This document shows positions 25,751 through 33,523 of a stretch of 64,000 bases of DNA, one piece after another. Source of the DNA: Flavobacteriales bacterium (GTDB taxonomy: Bacteria; Bacteroidota; Bacteroidia; Flavobacteriales_F; PHOS-HE28); the NCBI GenBank assembly GCA_016717305.1, contig JADKFY010000028.1, positions 1 to 64,000 on the forward strand. Reading direction: 5' to 3'. Numbering within the stretch: the stretch's first letter is position 1; every line of letters begins with the position of its first letter. The notes under the pieces were generated by a model. The model made no database searches. It was given only the letters and a program-made list of their open reading frames with translations, and was not told the DNA's origin. The position numbers were made by a program, and so were the translations under genes.

Positions 25751-28129
25751 CTACCGCGCCAGGAGCAACTTCGTGTTGCACTTGTAGGAACCGCTTGGAT
25801 CACTGACCAGGACAAGATAAACGCCGGTACTGGCACGGTTCCCGTTCATGTCGTTACCATTCCATATGGCTTGGCCGCCAGTTGATGTGGTGCGATAGAC
25901 CAAGTTCCCGCTCACGTCGGTTATCTTCACTTCGCTGGTGCGCACAAGGCCGGTAATTGCAATGGGCCCGGTATAGGTCTCTCGCACCGGATTCGGGAAT
26001 ACCGTTGCGCAGGTGTTGTCGTTCTCCCCTGTAGTGGCATCACTTCGGTAGCTCATTATGCCACTTTCGGTGGCCATGTATACTTCACCCGTGGACCCAT
26101 CGATCGCGATGTTGGTGATGGTGTTGCTTGGGAGCGGACTGTTCGCATCCGTAAAGTGGTGTATCTGGTCCCGGCCATCTGCGGAGATCAAGTAGACACC
26201 ACTTCCTTGGGTCCCTATCCATTTGCGGTTGGCTCCGTCCACGGCAATGCTGATAACGGATTCTGTTTCCAAGAGGATCTGCACATTACCATCCTGTTCG
26301 ATCAGGATCTGCTGGGCGTCGTAATCGTCACCATTGAAGATGGCATCGGGGCTATAGAAGATGGCGACCCCTTGAGCGGTTCCCACCCACATTTGTCCGT
26401 CAATATCTTCTGCCAAGCAATAAACATCATTGGTGGGCAGCCCTCCGGTCCCGGTTTGTGCGTTCAGGAGCTTGTATTGGTCATCTCCGGTATCGGCGAT
26501 GGTATTGCCATTATTGTACACCAAGATGCCGTTCCCACGAGGCCGTACCATCCACTTGTAGCCATTCTGTGCAGCGACCATATCCCCCAGCAAAAGGTTG
26601 CTGCCCAGCAGGTTGCCGGGTGAGAAATGCAGCCATTCACCATTGGTCGTTAGGACCACCACGGGATCGTTGCAACGTGGATTGGTGATCCATAGGTTCC
26701 CGGCATCATCGTAATCAAGACCGGATACGAAGAGCGCACCTTGGTAAGGGTTCACATCCTCGCTCAGAGCGCTATTGGTGTGGTTATAGATCTGCACCGG
26801 CGCGCCGTCCTTGATCTCAATAAGGCCTTCATCCCAACTTCCTACGAATGCGTGAGTAGGGTCATTGGGGTCAATGGCGACACAAATGGGGTCGTTGACG
26901 GACCCGCCGAATTCGTTGGCCCCAAGGTCCAGTAATGTTGATGTGCTCCGGTCCATGGTGGACCACTGTCCGTTCTTTCGCATGTGGATGCCGTCCTTCT
27001 GGAATCGACTATCCCAAATGCCGGACACCGCGCCCGTGGCCACGTATAGTGTACCATTGTCCGCTGCCATACGCCACGCACTTGCCGTTTTGGGTCCATT
27101 CGGTACGATGGAGGACCCGACTTCCGTGTCTTGTGCGCGGATCAGGCCTTGCTCGGCATCGGCGATCCAGACGAACCCTTCGGCATCACGAATGGCCTGT
27201 TGGGGTTTGGTGAATTTGCCGTTGATGCTGTAGATAAGCGTTTGTGGGTTGAGCTGCTGGTCCAAGACCCGAATGTCCGTTATGTGCGACAGGACCACAT
27301 ATTGCCCATCCGCCGTAACGGTCATATCCTTGATCACTTGGCCAAAACTGGAGGTCTCGCGTGACCAGGTATTGTCCTGACCAAGGACCAGCAAGGTATC
27401 GCCACCTGTGCCGGGGATAACGACGCTCAAGAGAAGTCGGTCTCCCAGGCGAACCACCTCAGAGAAGGGTCCATCATCCAGAGCGGTACCCATATCCACC
27501 CGTTTGTGCCAATTCGTGAAGGAGGCCAGATTGGAAGAAAAGCGGTTCGCTACGAAAAGACCGGAAGCAGTTGCGGCGTAAATCGAATCAGGGGTCATCG
27601 TGATTGCGTTCACCTGCACTTTGGAACCGGATGGGCCGATGAACCAGGTCTCCCGGATCTCCTCGTTGGCAAGGTCCAAGACGACTATTCCAAATCCGCA
27701 AGCCAAGTACGCGATGGTCCCGTCCATGTATGCATTGTAGACCCCTTTATCGCCGATGACCGAACTGCGTTTGATATCGCCGATGTTCACGCTCGTGTTG
27801 TTCTTCAGCAGGTCGATGTTGCCGTTCTGGTAGTACACGACCATGGTGGCCAGTGCTTCATTCCAGGCAAGCCCCTGTATGCCTACATCATTCAAGGCAT
27901 TGGTCTTGTTCAGGTTGGTGAGCTCTCCGGTAGAGGCGCCATACTGGAACATGGCGGTGGAAGAAGCCGCATAGATCTGACCTCCGCCCTGGGCCACGGC
28001 CAAAAGGTTCTGGTACGGGAAATGATCACGCCATTGGCCGATGCCCACCTCTTGGGCCGAAGCAGTAAGGCCGTTGAACAAGCAGGAAAGGGCTAAAAGG
28101 GCACAGTTAAGGGTAGGGGTCCGACGCAT
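25751..28129 (-). CDS. porZ: PorZ-like T9SS-associated beta-propeller protein
   Basis: A 792-residue exported protein (signal MRRTPTLNCALLALSCLFNG...ASAQ, start at 28129). Two propeller-like halves follow: an N-terminal one opening GQWRDHFPYQNLLAVAQGGG and a second with Reg_prop-type blades (DIDGQMWVGTAQGVAIF; GANRKWIGTQGSGVYLISAD). The last ~80 residues are a type A sorting-like domain (VFPNPVRETYTGPI...NGNRASTGVYLVLV). This is the architecture of PorZ, part of the surface attachment complex that links A-LPS to sorted cargo. In this phylum PorZ-type genes are often beside recO, as here. A generic propeller T9SS cargo is the alternative. CCGTACCTTGG about 56 bases before the start may be a promoter. 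Confidence 0.78.
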   Translation of the reverse strand: MRRTPTLNCALLALSCLFNGLTASAQEVGIGQWRDHFPYQNLLAVAQGGGQIYAASSTAMFQYGASTGELTNLNKTNALNDVGIQGLAWNEALATMVVYYQNGNIDLLKNNTSVNIGDIKRSSVIGDKGVYNAYMDGTIAYLACGFGIVVLDLANEEIRETWFIGPSGSKVQVNAITMTPDSIYAATASGLFVANRFSSNLASFTNWHKRVDMGTALDDGPFSEVVRLGDRLLLSVVIPGTGGDTLLVLGQDNTWSRETSSFGQVIKDMTVTADGQYVVLSHITDIRVLDQQLNPQTLIYSINGKFTKPQQAIRDAEGFVWIADAEQGLIRAQDTEVGSSIVPNGPKTASAWRMAADNGTLYVATGAVSGIWDSRFQKDGIHMRKNGQWSTMDRSTSTLLDLGANEFGGSVNDPICVAIDPNDPTHAFVGSWDEGLIEIKDGAPVQIYNHTNSALSEDVNPYQGALFVSGLDYDDAGNLWITNPRCNDPVVVLTTNGEWLHFSPGNLLGSNLLLGDMVAAQNGYKWMVRPRGNGILVYNNGNTIADTGDDQYKLLNAQTGTGGLPTNDVYCLAEDIDGQMWVGTAQGVAIFYSPDAIFNGDDYDAQQILIEQDGNVQILLETESVISIAVDGANRKWIGTQGSGVYLISADGRDQIHHFTDANSPLPSNTITNIAIDGSTGEVYMATESGIMSYRSDATTGENDNTCATVFPNPVRETYTGPIAITGLVRTSEVKITDVSGNLVYRTTSTGGQAIWNGNDMNGNRASTGVYLVLVSDPSGSYKCNTKLLLAR

Positions 28130-28253
28130 GAACAGGGTTAACAACAAAGCAGACAACGCGGAACGGGCATGATCCGTATGGGCCAAGGTACGGATGGCCG
28201 CGAAATGGGTTCTTCCGATCGGGTTACCGAAACACAAAAGCCTTGAAAAACGG

Positions 28254-28280
28254 CGACCGCCCCGTGGAATGGGGCGGTCG
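28254..28280 (-). terminator. Rho-independent terminator after tRNA-Cys
   Basis: A perfect 10-bp stem (28254-28263 with 28271-28280) has a 7-base loop. On the minus strand it is followed by a TTTTT run. It lies five bases past the 3' end of tRNA-Cys. Confidence 0.8.
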
Positions 28281-28284
28281 GTAG

Positions 28285-28355
28285 AGGTCGCGTGCGGATT
28301 CGAACCGCAGTAGCAGCTTTTGCAGAGCTGTGCCTAGCCACTCGGCCACGCGACC
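28285..28355 (-). tRNA. tRNA-Cys (GCA)
   Basis: The minus strand folds as a complete cloverleaf. The acceptor stem is GGTCGCG/CGCGACC, the D arm holds GGCCGAGTGGCTAGGC, and the anticodon stem CAGCT/AGCTG encloses loop CTGCAAA with anticodon GCA. The T arm GCGG-TTCGAAT-CCGC is canonical. The discriminator base is U, as expected for cysteine. CCA is not encoded. It lies between folB and the PorZ-like gene with its own terminator. Confidence 0.95.
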
Positions 28356-28432
28356 GTGAATGGGGCGGCGAAGATACGGGAATGCACGTTCACGGGAAAA
28401 TGAAGTCGGATAAAGCCCTCAAAGCCCTTCCT

Positions 28433-28783
28433 TCAGCCCTTCATTGTATACACTGCTTCTTCCACATTGCCGTGTATGGGCGGGCGTTCCTTCACCACCC
28501 GTACCTGCCAGTGCCGGTGTTGCGGCCATTGTTCCTTCAGGGCCACCATGATGTGCTTGCACACGTGTTCGATCAGTTTACGTCGAATGGCCATTTGCTC
28601 CCGCACGATCGCGGCTACTTTGCCATAGTCAACGGTGTCTTCAAGCTGGTCGGTCGCCTCTGCCCTTGAGAAATCCCCTTCCACGGAAACGTCCACACGG
28701 TAGTTCCCACCGATCCGGCCTTCTTCTTCCAAACAGCCGTGGAAGGCCTGCACTCGGATCCCGTTCACCTCGATCAGGCCCAT
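28433..28783 (-). CDS. folB: Dihydroneopterin aldolase
   Basis: FolB splits dihydroneopterin to 6-hydroxymethyl-dihydropterin and glycolaldehyde in folate synthesis. The 116-residue protein shows the family marks: IEVNGIRVQAFHGCLEEEG with the substrate-binding Glu, VDYGKVAAIV, IEHVCKHIMVALKE and the catalytic-lysine region VRVVKERPPIHGNVE. Its start overlaps the end of gltX by ten bases, so it is translated from the gltX message. Confidence 0.93.
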   Translation of the reverse strand: MGLIEVNGIRVQAFHGCLEEEGRIGGNYRVDVSVEGDFSRAEATDQLEDTVDYGKVAAIVREQMAIRRKLIEHVCKHIMVALKEQWPQHRHWQVRVVKERPPIHGNVEEAVYTMKG

Positions 28784-30309
28784 TCGCGGCAGAGATCAAG
28801 ACCGGCCTTCAAGCGGACCGCCACTTCAGTACTGCCCAACAGCGCACTTACATCGAACATCCCGGGTCCTTGCATGGTGCCTGCCACAAACAGCCGGTAA
28901 AGGGGCATCACTTGGCCGATCTTCATGCCTTTTTCTTGCAAGAGATCTTCAAAGATCGCTTGGAATTCGGCATTGGTACCAGGCTGCTTCGCTTCAAGCC
29001 GGGAAACGAATTCCTCGATCACTGGTGCTACCTCTGGTTTCCAACGCTTCTTCAATTCCACCTTTGCCGGGACATTATCCGGCAACGGCGAACCATGGGT
29101 GAAGAGGTATGTCCCTTCCAGCATATCCTCCACGAAAGTGGCCCTTTCCTTCAGCAGGGCAGCTGCTTGTGAAGCGCGTTCCAGCGTAGTATCAATGCCT
29201 TGTACCTTGAGTTTTTCCAGCAACTGGGCGCCCAGTTCGGCGTCGGGTCGCATCCTCAGGTACTGCTGGTTGAACCAGTTGGTCTTGTCCGGGTCGAATT
29301 TTGCGCCGCCCTTGTGTACTCGGTCCAGATCGAAAAGTCGGCAGAGTTCGTCCATGCTCATGATCTCCTGGTCGGTACCAGGATTCCAGCCGAGCAGTGC
29401 AAGCATGTTGATGAAGGCTTCCGGGTAGTAGCCCTTTTCGCGATAGCCGCTGCTTTTCTCGCCCGTGGTCGGGTCGGTCCAGTCCAACGAGAACACGGGG
29501 AAGCCCAAGCGGTCGCCATCGCGCTTGCTCAATTTTCCATTGCCGTCGGGTTTCAGGATCAACGGTAAATGGGCGAACGCGGGACGCTCCCAACCGAACG
29601 CTTCGTAGATCAGTACGTGGACCGGCGCGCTAGGCAACCACTCTTCTCCACGGATCACGTGTGTGATGCGCATCAAGTGGTCATCCACGATGTTCGCCAA
29701 GTGGTAGGTGGGCATGCCATCGCTCTTGAAAAGCACTTTGTCATCGATGTTCGCACTGTGCACCACCACCCACCCACGGATCACATCCTCGAAACGCACT
29801 TCGGAATGGCGTGGCACTTTCAGGCGGATCACGTGCTCGTCACCGCGCGCCAACCGCTCTTTGGTCTCGTCGGCACTCAAGGTGAGACTGTTCTTCATGT
29901 GCTCGCGCGTAACGGCATTGTAAGCCGGTGCGGCAACACCAGCGGCCTTAAGGCGTTCGCGCATGGCATCGAGCTCTTCGCTGGTGTCGAAGGCATAGTA
30001 GGCCTTGTCCTTTTCGATCAGCTCGTCCGCATATTGCTTGTACAGTTCTTTACGGTCGCTCTGGCGATATGGTCCGTCGGGGCCTCCTTTCCAAGGGCTT
30101 TCATCGGGGACCATGCCGCACCATTCCAAGCTTTCCTTGATGTAGTCCTCGGCGCCGGGAACAAAACGTGTACGGTCGGTATCCTCGATCCGTAGAAGGA
30201 ATTGGCCACCATGTTTCTTGGCGAACAGGTAATTGTACAAGGCGGTGCGCACACCTCCCATGTGCAATGGGCCAGTGGGGCTAGGAGCAAAACGGACTCT
30301 TACGGACAT
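28774..30309 (-). CDS. gltX: Glutamate-tRNA ligase
   Basis: GltX charges tRNA(Glu), and in organisms with GatCAB (gatA is in this window) also tRNA(Gln), with glutamate. The 511-residue class I synthetase has the HIGH-type motif in RFAPSPTGPLHMGGVRTAL and the KMSKS-type motif as KLSKRDGD. RIEDTDRTRFVPGAEDYI and HLPLILKPDGNGK are further signatures, and the C-terminal helical anticodon-binding region is complete. Transcription probably begins at the -7-like TACCTTCG read on the minus strand at 30391-30384. Confidence 0.96.
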   Translation of the reverse strand: MSVRVRFAPSPTGPLHMGGVRTALYNYLFAKKHGGQFLLRIEDTDRTRFVPGAEDYIKESLEWCGMVPDESPWKGGPDGPYRQSDRKELYKQYADELIEKDKAYYAFDTSEELDAMRERLKAAGVAAPAYNAVTREHMKNSLTLSADETKERLARGDEHVIRLKVPRHSEVRFEDVIRGWVVVHSANIDDKVLFKSDGMPTYHLANIVDDHLMRITHVIRGEEWLPSAPVHVLIYEAFGWERPAFAHLPLILKPDGNGKLSKRDGDRLGFPVFSLDWTDPTTGEKSSGYREKGYYPEAFINMLALLGWNPGTDQEIMSMDELCRLFDLDRVHKGGAKFDPDKTNWFNQQYLRMRPDAELGAQLLEKLKVQGIDTTLERASQAAALLKERATFVEDMLEGTYLFTHGSPLPDNVPAKVELKKRWKPEVAPVIEEFVSRLEAKQPGTNAEFQAIFEDLLQEKGMKIGQVMPLYRLFVAGTMQGPGMFDVSALLGSTEVAVRLKAGLDLCREWA

Positions 30310-30610
30310 GTTGATCGTTCACAGGATAAACCATAGCAGGTGAAGAAGTTCGGAACTACCACACCGCTGGAAAATTGGAGTGCGAAGGTAGCGGGGGATG
30401 AAGAAAGATGAGCCAGCGCTGTTCTAAATGGAGATCCGTGGGGTGAACTCCCCATTGTGGATGTGATCGTGGAATGATCGCCACGGCTCTGCTTTTGGTT
30501 ACTACGCAGAAGTGCCGTCGATCGCGGTCCATGCGCTGTTTGGATGGGTTGGCATGGTGCGTGCATTCATTGATCCGATACCAATTCACACTCACTTAAA
30601 AACAAAAACG
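30310..30610. other. Divergent intergenic region between gltX and csbD
   Basis: About 300 bases without a supported gene. On the minus strand TACCTTCG at 30391-30384 is a plausible -7 element for gltX, leaving a leader of about 70 bases. No equally good element is seen for csbD on the plus strand; an A-rich run (AAAAACAAAAACG) precedes its ATG. Confidence 0.45.
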
Positions 30611-30838
30611 ATGAGCACCGCAACAGCAGATAAACTGAAAGGCAACTGGAACGAATTGAAAGGAAAACTGAAGCAGAAGTATGCGCAGCTGACCGATGAC
30701 GATCTCACTTATGCCGAAGGCAAGGAAGATGAGTTGTACGGCAAGATGCAACAGCGTTTGGGCCAGACCAAAGATCAGGTCCGTGACTTGGTGCAAGATG
30801 TGCGTACCGAATTCGAGAACAGCCAGAAGAAGAGCTAG
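30611..30838 (+). CDS. CsbD family stress-response protein
   Basis: A 75-residue hydrophilic protein starting MSTATADKLKGNWNELKGKL, the CsbD signature (KxxGNWxxxKGKxKxxWxxLTDDD), with QLTDDDLTYAEGKEDELYGK following. CsbD-like proteins are induced by general or envelope stress in many bacteria, but their molecular role is unknown. The ATG at 30611 is preferred over longer in-frame starts because it begins directly at the conserved motif. The flippase gene ends convergently 75 bases away. Confidence 0.88.
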   Translation: MSTATADKLKGNWNELKGKLKQKYAQLTDDDLTYAEGKEDELYGKMQQRLGQTKDQVRDLVQDVRTEFENSQKKS

Positions 30839-30858
30839 TCCAGAATGCAATTTGAAGA

Positions 30859-30889
30859 CGATGGCGGGAGCGGGAGCTTGCCGCTATCG
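30859..30889. terminator. Possible bidirectional terminator hairpin
   Basis: A 9-bp stem with one G-T pair (30859-30867 with 30881-30889) and a 13-base loop lies between the convergent csbD and flippase genes. No long T run flanks it. Confidence 0.35.
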
Positions 30890-30913
30890 TTACGTTCAGG
30901 CGTATCTGTTATC

Positions 30914-32461
30914 TTATTGGAATGAGAGCAACCCTTTTCTGAATTCGTTCCGCCATGCGATGAACAAGAAAAGCCCTAGTGCAACGGATCGGATCACATA
31001 GCCAACGGTTCCTTCGAACCCTGAGCTTTCCACAGCCCACCACAACACCACCGCCCCGGCCATGTATAGCAGCACGCGGCTCACGTTGTACGGGATCGGG
31101 TAGTGCTTTTGTCCCCAAGCGTAGCTGATCATTGCCATGCCGGCGTAGCAAGCAAGTGTGGCCCACGCGCTGCCCATGTATCCGATAATTGGGATCAGCG
31201 CAAAGTTGACCGCGATGGTGATACCGGCCCCGATCAAGGCGATGGTGCCGCCGGTCTTGGTGCGGTCGGTCAACTTGTACCACACGCTTTGATTGTAGTA
31301 GATCCCGAGGAACACATTGGCGAGCATCAGGATAGGCACAACACGCAATCCTTCGTGGTATGCGGGGTTTGGGATGAACCATTTGAAGAGGTCGATGAAG
31401 AGCATTACCACGAGGAATGCGGACATACACACCGCAACGAAAATGTTCATGATGGTTGCGAATGTTTCGCGGCTGTTCTTCTCCTTTGCATGACTGAAGA
31501 AGAACGGTTCGGCGCCCATTCTGAAGGCTTGTATGAAGAGCGTGATAAGTACGGCCAGTTTGTAGCATGCACCGTAGATCCCGATCTGCGCATCGGCGAT
31601 GTCTTCGGGCAACAAATATTTCAGGATGATCCGGTCGGCGGTCTCGTTCACCATGCCTGCCAATCCAGCGACCATCAGTGGTGCTCCGAAGGCGAGCAAA
31701 GTGCGCAACAAGGTTTTACTGAATGCTTTGAAGGGAGGCCATTCAGGTAAGAGTATTACCAACTTCACACCCGTGCTGATCAAGTTGATCAAGAACACGT
31801 AGCCCAGGCCGAATGAAGGGTCGTATACCGCATCGATCACGGCATTCGTTTCGCCCGCGTTGAACTTCTTCATGCAATAGAGGAAGATGAACAAGTTGAG
31901 CACCACGTTCACTAACACGCTCAGGATATTGATCGTCGCAAAGCGCCACGCACGTCCTTGTTGCCGCAGCCGCGCCATGGGCACCGTGGTAAGTGCATCG
32001 ATGCCGATGATGATCACCAACAGCAACACCGAAGTGCCATACGCTGGGAATCCGATGCCTTGTGCAATGCTTCCGGAAAAGCCAGAACCCAACAGCATAA
32101 ATGCCACGGAAGAGAATAGAAGTGCGTAGGCTGAAGTGGTGAACACCGCACCCCCTTTCTCGTTCGCGAGCGCTACGTTCTCGTGATTGGAAAAGCGGAA
32201 GAACGTGGTCTCCATCCCGAAAGTGAGCACCACATTCAGGAAGGCCGTCCATGCGTAGAGTGAAGTGACCACACCGTATTCAGCAGGTTCAAAAACGCCT
32301 TTGCTCGTGTAGAGCGGCACTAGCAAATAATTGAGGAAGCGCGCACCGATGCTGCTGGCACCGTAGATGGCCGTTTGACCGGCAAGGTTTCGTAGGGCGC
32401 TCAAAAGAAATGAATTGTTGAATCGAACTGATGACCGCAGATCTATTGAAGGATCTACCAC
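30914..32461 (-). CDS. Polysaccharide (O-antigen type) flippase
   Basis: An integral membrane protein of about 500 residues with 12-14 hydrophobic helices. It opens in family style with LAGQTAIYGASSIGARFLNY LLVPLYT and has the Wzx/MurJ-like TFGMETTFFRF segment. It should flip lipid-linked oligosaccharide across the inner membrane. The open frame begins at a GTG (32461), but family resemblance begins only at about residue 20; a TTG at 32404 (LSALRNLAGQT) may be the real start. The upstream enoyl-CoA hydratase frame runs 173 bases into this gene. The usual dut partner lies at 11.4 kb instead of next door. Confidence 0.82.
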   Translation of the reverse strand: MVDPSIDLRSSVRFNNSFLLSALRNLAGQTAIYGASSIGARFLNYLLVPLYTSKGVFEPAEYGVVTSLYAWTAFLNVVLTFGMETTFFRFSNHENVALANEKGGAVFTTSAYALLFSSVAFMLLGSGFSGSIAQGIGFPAYGTSVLLLVIIIGIDALTTVPMARLRQQGRAWRFATINILSVLVNVVLNLFIFLYCMKKFNAGETNAVIDAVYDPSFGLGYVFLINLISTGVKLVILLPEWPPFKAFSKTLLRTLLAFGAPLMVAGLAGMVNETADRIILKYLLPEDIADAQIGIYGACYKLAVLITLFIQAFRMGAEPFFFSHAKEKNSRETFATIMNIFVAVCMSAFLVVMLFIDLFKWFIPNPAYHEGLRVVPILMLANVFLGIYYNQSVWYKLTDRTKTGGTIALIGAGITIAVNFALIPIIGYMGSAWATLACYAGMAMISYAWGQKHYPIPYNVSRVLLYMAGAVVLWWAVESSGFEGTVGYVIRSVALGLFLFIAWRNEFRKGLLSFQ

Positions 32462-33476
32462 TCACGATGTGTGCTCTTTGATCAGATAGAATCGCCCTTA
32501 TGATACAACTGTGGAGTGTTCGGCCTCTGAAACCAGATGCATCCACTTTCTCGGTTTCAAAGGAACGCTGAAAAGGACAAAGCATAATTGATCGAAAGAT
32601 GGCCGTTTGGCCTACAAAATTGGGAGTGTCGGTCAGTTCGGATGAAATGTAACCTGATAATGTCATCGGCTCTTCGTCGTTCATCGCAGTTCTGCGCACT
32701 CCCTTGAACTCCGCCTTCCGTTTCTCCACGAAAGCATTGGTCCCTTCTACGAAATCCGGAGTCCCGAAACACTTCCCGAATTCTTCGATCTCGCGTTCCA
32801 TTCCGTTCGCATCGTGTTGATAACCGGCGTTCACGGCACGTATGGCAGCGGCCAATGCGGTGGGACTGTTGCGAGCGATCTTACCCGCTAGCTCCATGCA
32901 CGTGCTCAACAGTTGTTCGGCGGGCACAACTTGGTTCACTAGTCCCCATTGCAAAGCATCGGCGGCGTTGATCATACCACCGGTGAAGATCATTTCCATG
33001 GCCTTTCCCTTGCCTACCAATTGTGGTAAACGTTGTGTGCCACCATAACCGGGGATCACACCCAAGGTCACTTCCGGAAGTCCCATGCGTGCGGTGTCGC
33101 TTGCAATCCGGAAGTGGCAGCTCATGGCCAGTTCCAATCCTCCGCCCAAAGCGAAACCGTTCACGGCAGCGATCACTGGTTTACTCATGCGCTCCACATG
33201 GGTGAAGAGCTTGGCATGTCCATCGGCGCTCAATGCTTTGCCATCGGCGGTGCTGAAGTCGGCGAACTCCTTGATGTCCGCACCGGCAACAAATGCTTTT
33301 GCACCGCTTCCGGTAATGATCAACACACGCACTGTGGGGTCCTTGTCCGCAGCGCTCAATGCGTCGTCCAACTGCGCGATCGTTTCGCGGTTAAGGGCAT
33401 TGAGCTGGTCGGGTCGATCGATGGTGATCACGCGGACGTGATCCTTATTGTCGATAAGCAAATTCGAGTACGTCAT
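32289..33476 (-). CDS. Enoyl-CoA hydratase with aberrant C-terminal extension
   Basis: The first ~259 residues (33476-32700) form a complete crotonase-fold enzyme that hydrates trans-2-enoyl-CoA in fatty-acid or amino-acid breakdown. SGAKAFVAGADIKE and GFALGGGLELAMSCHFRIA form the CoA and oxyanion-hole region, and GLPEVTLGVIPGYGGTQRLP holds a catalytic glutamate. The family normally ends about where FVEKRKAEFKG lies. Here the frame continues another 136 residues without family character and into the flippase gene in a different frame. I regard that tail as read-through after loss of the native stop, or sequence error. A TATCTTTG element lies upstream at 33519-33512. Confidence 0.85.
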   Translation of the reverse strand: MTYSNLLIDNKDHVRVITIDRPDQLNALNRETIAQLDDALSAADKDPTVRVLIITGSGAKAFVAGADIKEFADFSTADGKALSADGHAKLFTHVERMSKPVIAAVNGFALGGGLELAMSCHFRIASDTARMGLPEVTLGVIPGYGGTQRLPQLVGKGKAMEMIFTGGMINAADALQWGLVNQVVPAEQLLSTCMELAGKIARNSPTALAAAIRAVNAGYQHDANGMEREIEEFGKCFGTPDFVEGTNAFVEKRKAEFKGVRRTAMNDEEPMTLSGYISSELTDTPNFVGQTAIFRSIMLCPFQRSFETEKVDASGFRGRTLHSCIIRAILSDQRAHIVSGRSFNRSAVISSIQQFISFERPTKPCRSNGHLRCQQHRCALPQLFASAALHEQRRF

Positions 33477-33511
33477 GGTTATTCGGTCCTGTTCGTTCTG
33501 GTCCGATCGGC

Positions 33512-33519
33512 CAAAGATA
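33512..33519 (-). promoter_or_regulatory. -7 promoter element for the enoyl-CoA hydratase gene
   Basis: On the minus strand TATCTTTG matches TAnnTTTG exactly, 35 bases before the ATG at 33476. It lies just 4 bases past the stop end of the histidine kinase gene (33524), so the hydratase can be transcribed alone. Confidence 0.55.
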
Positions 33520-33523
33520 TCCG

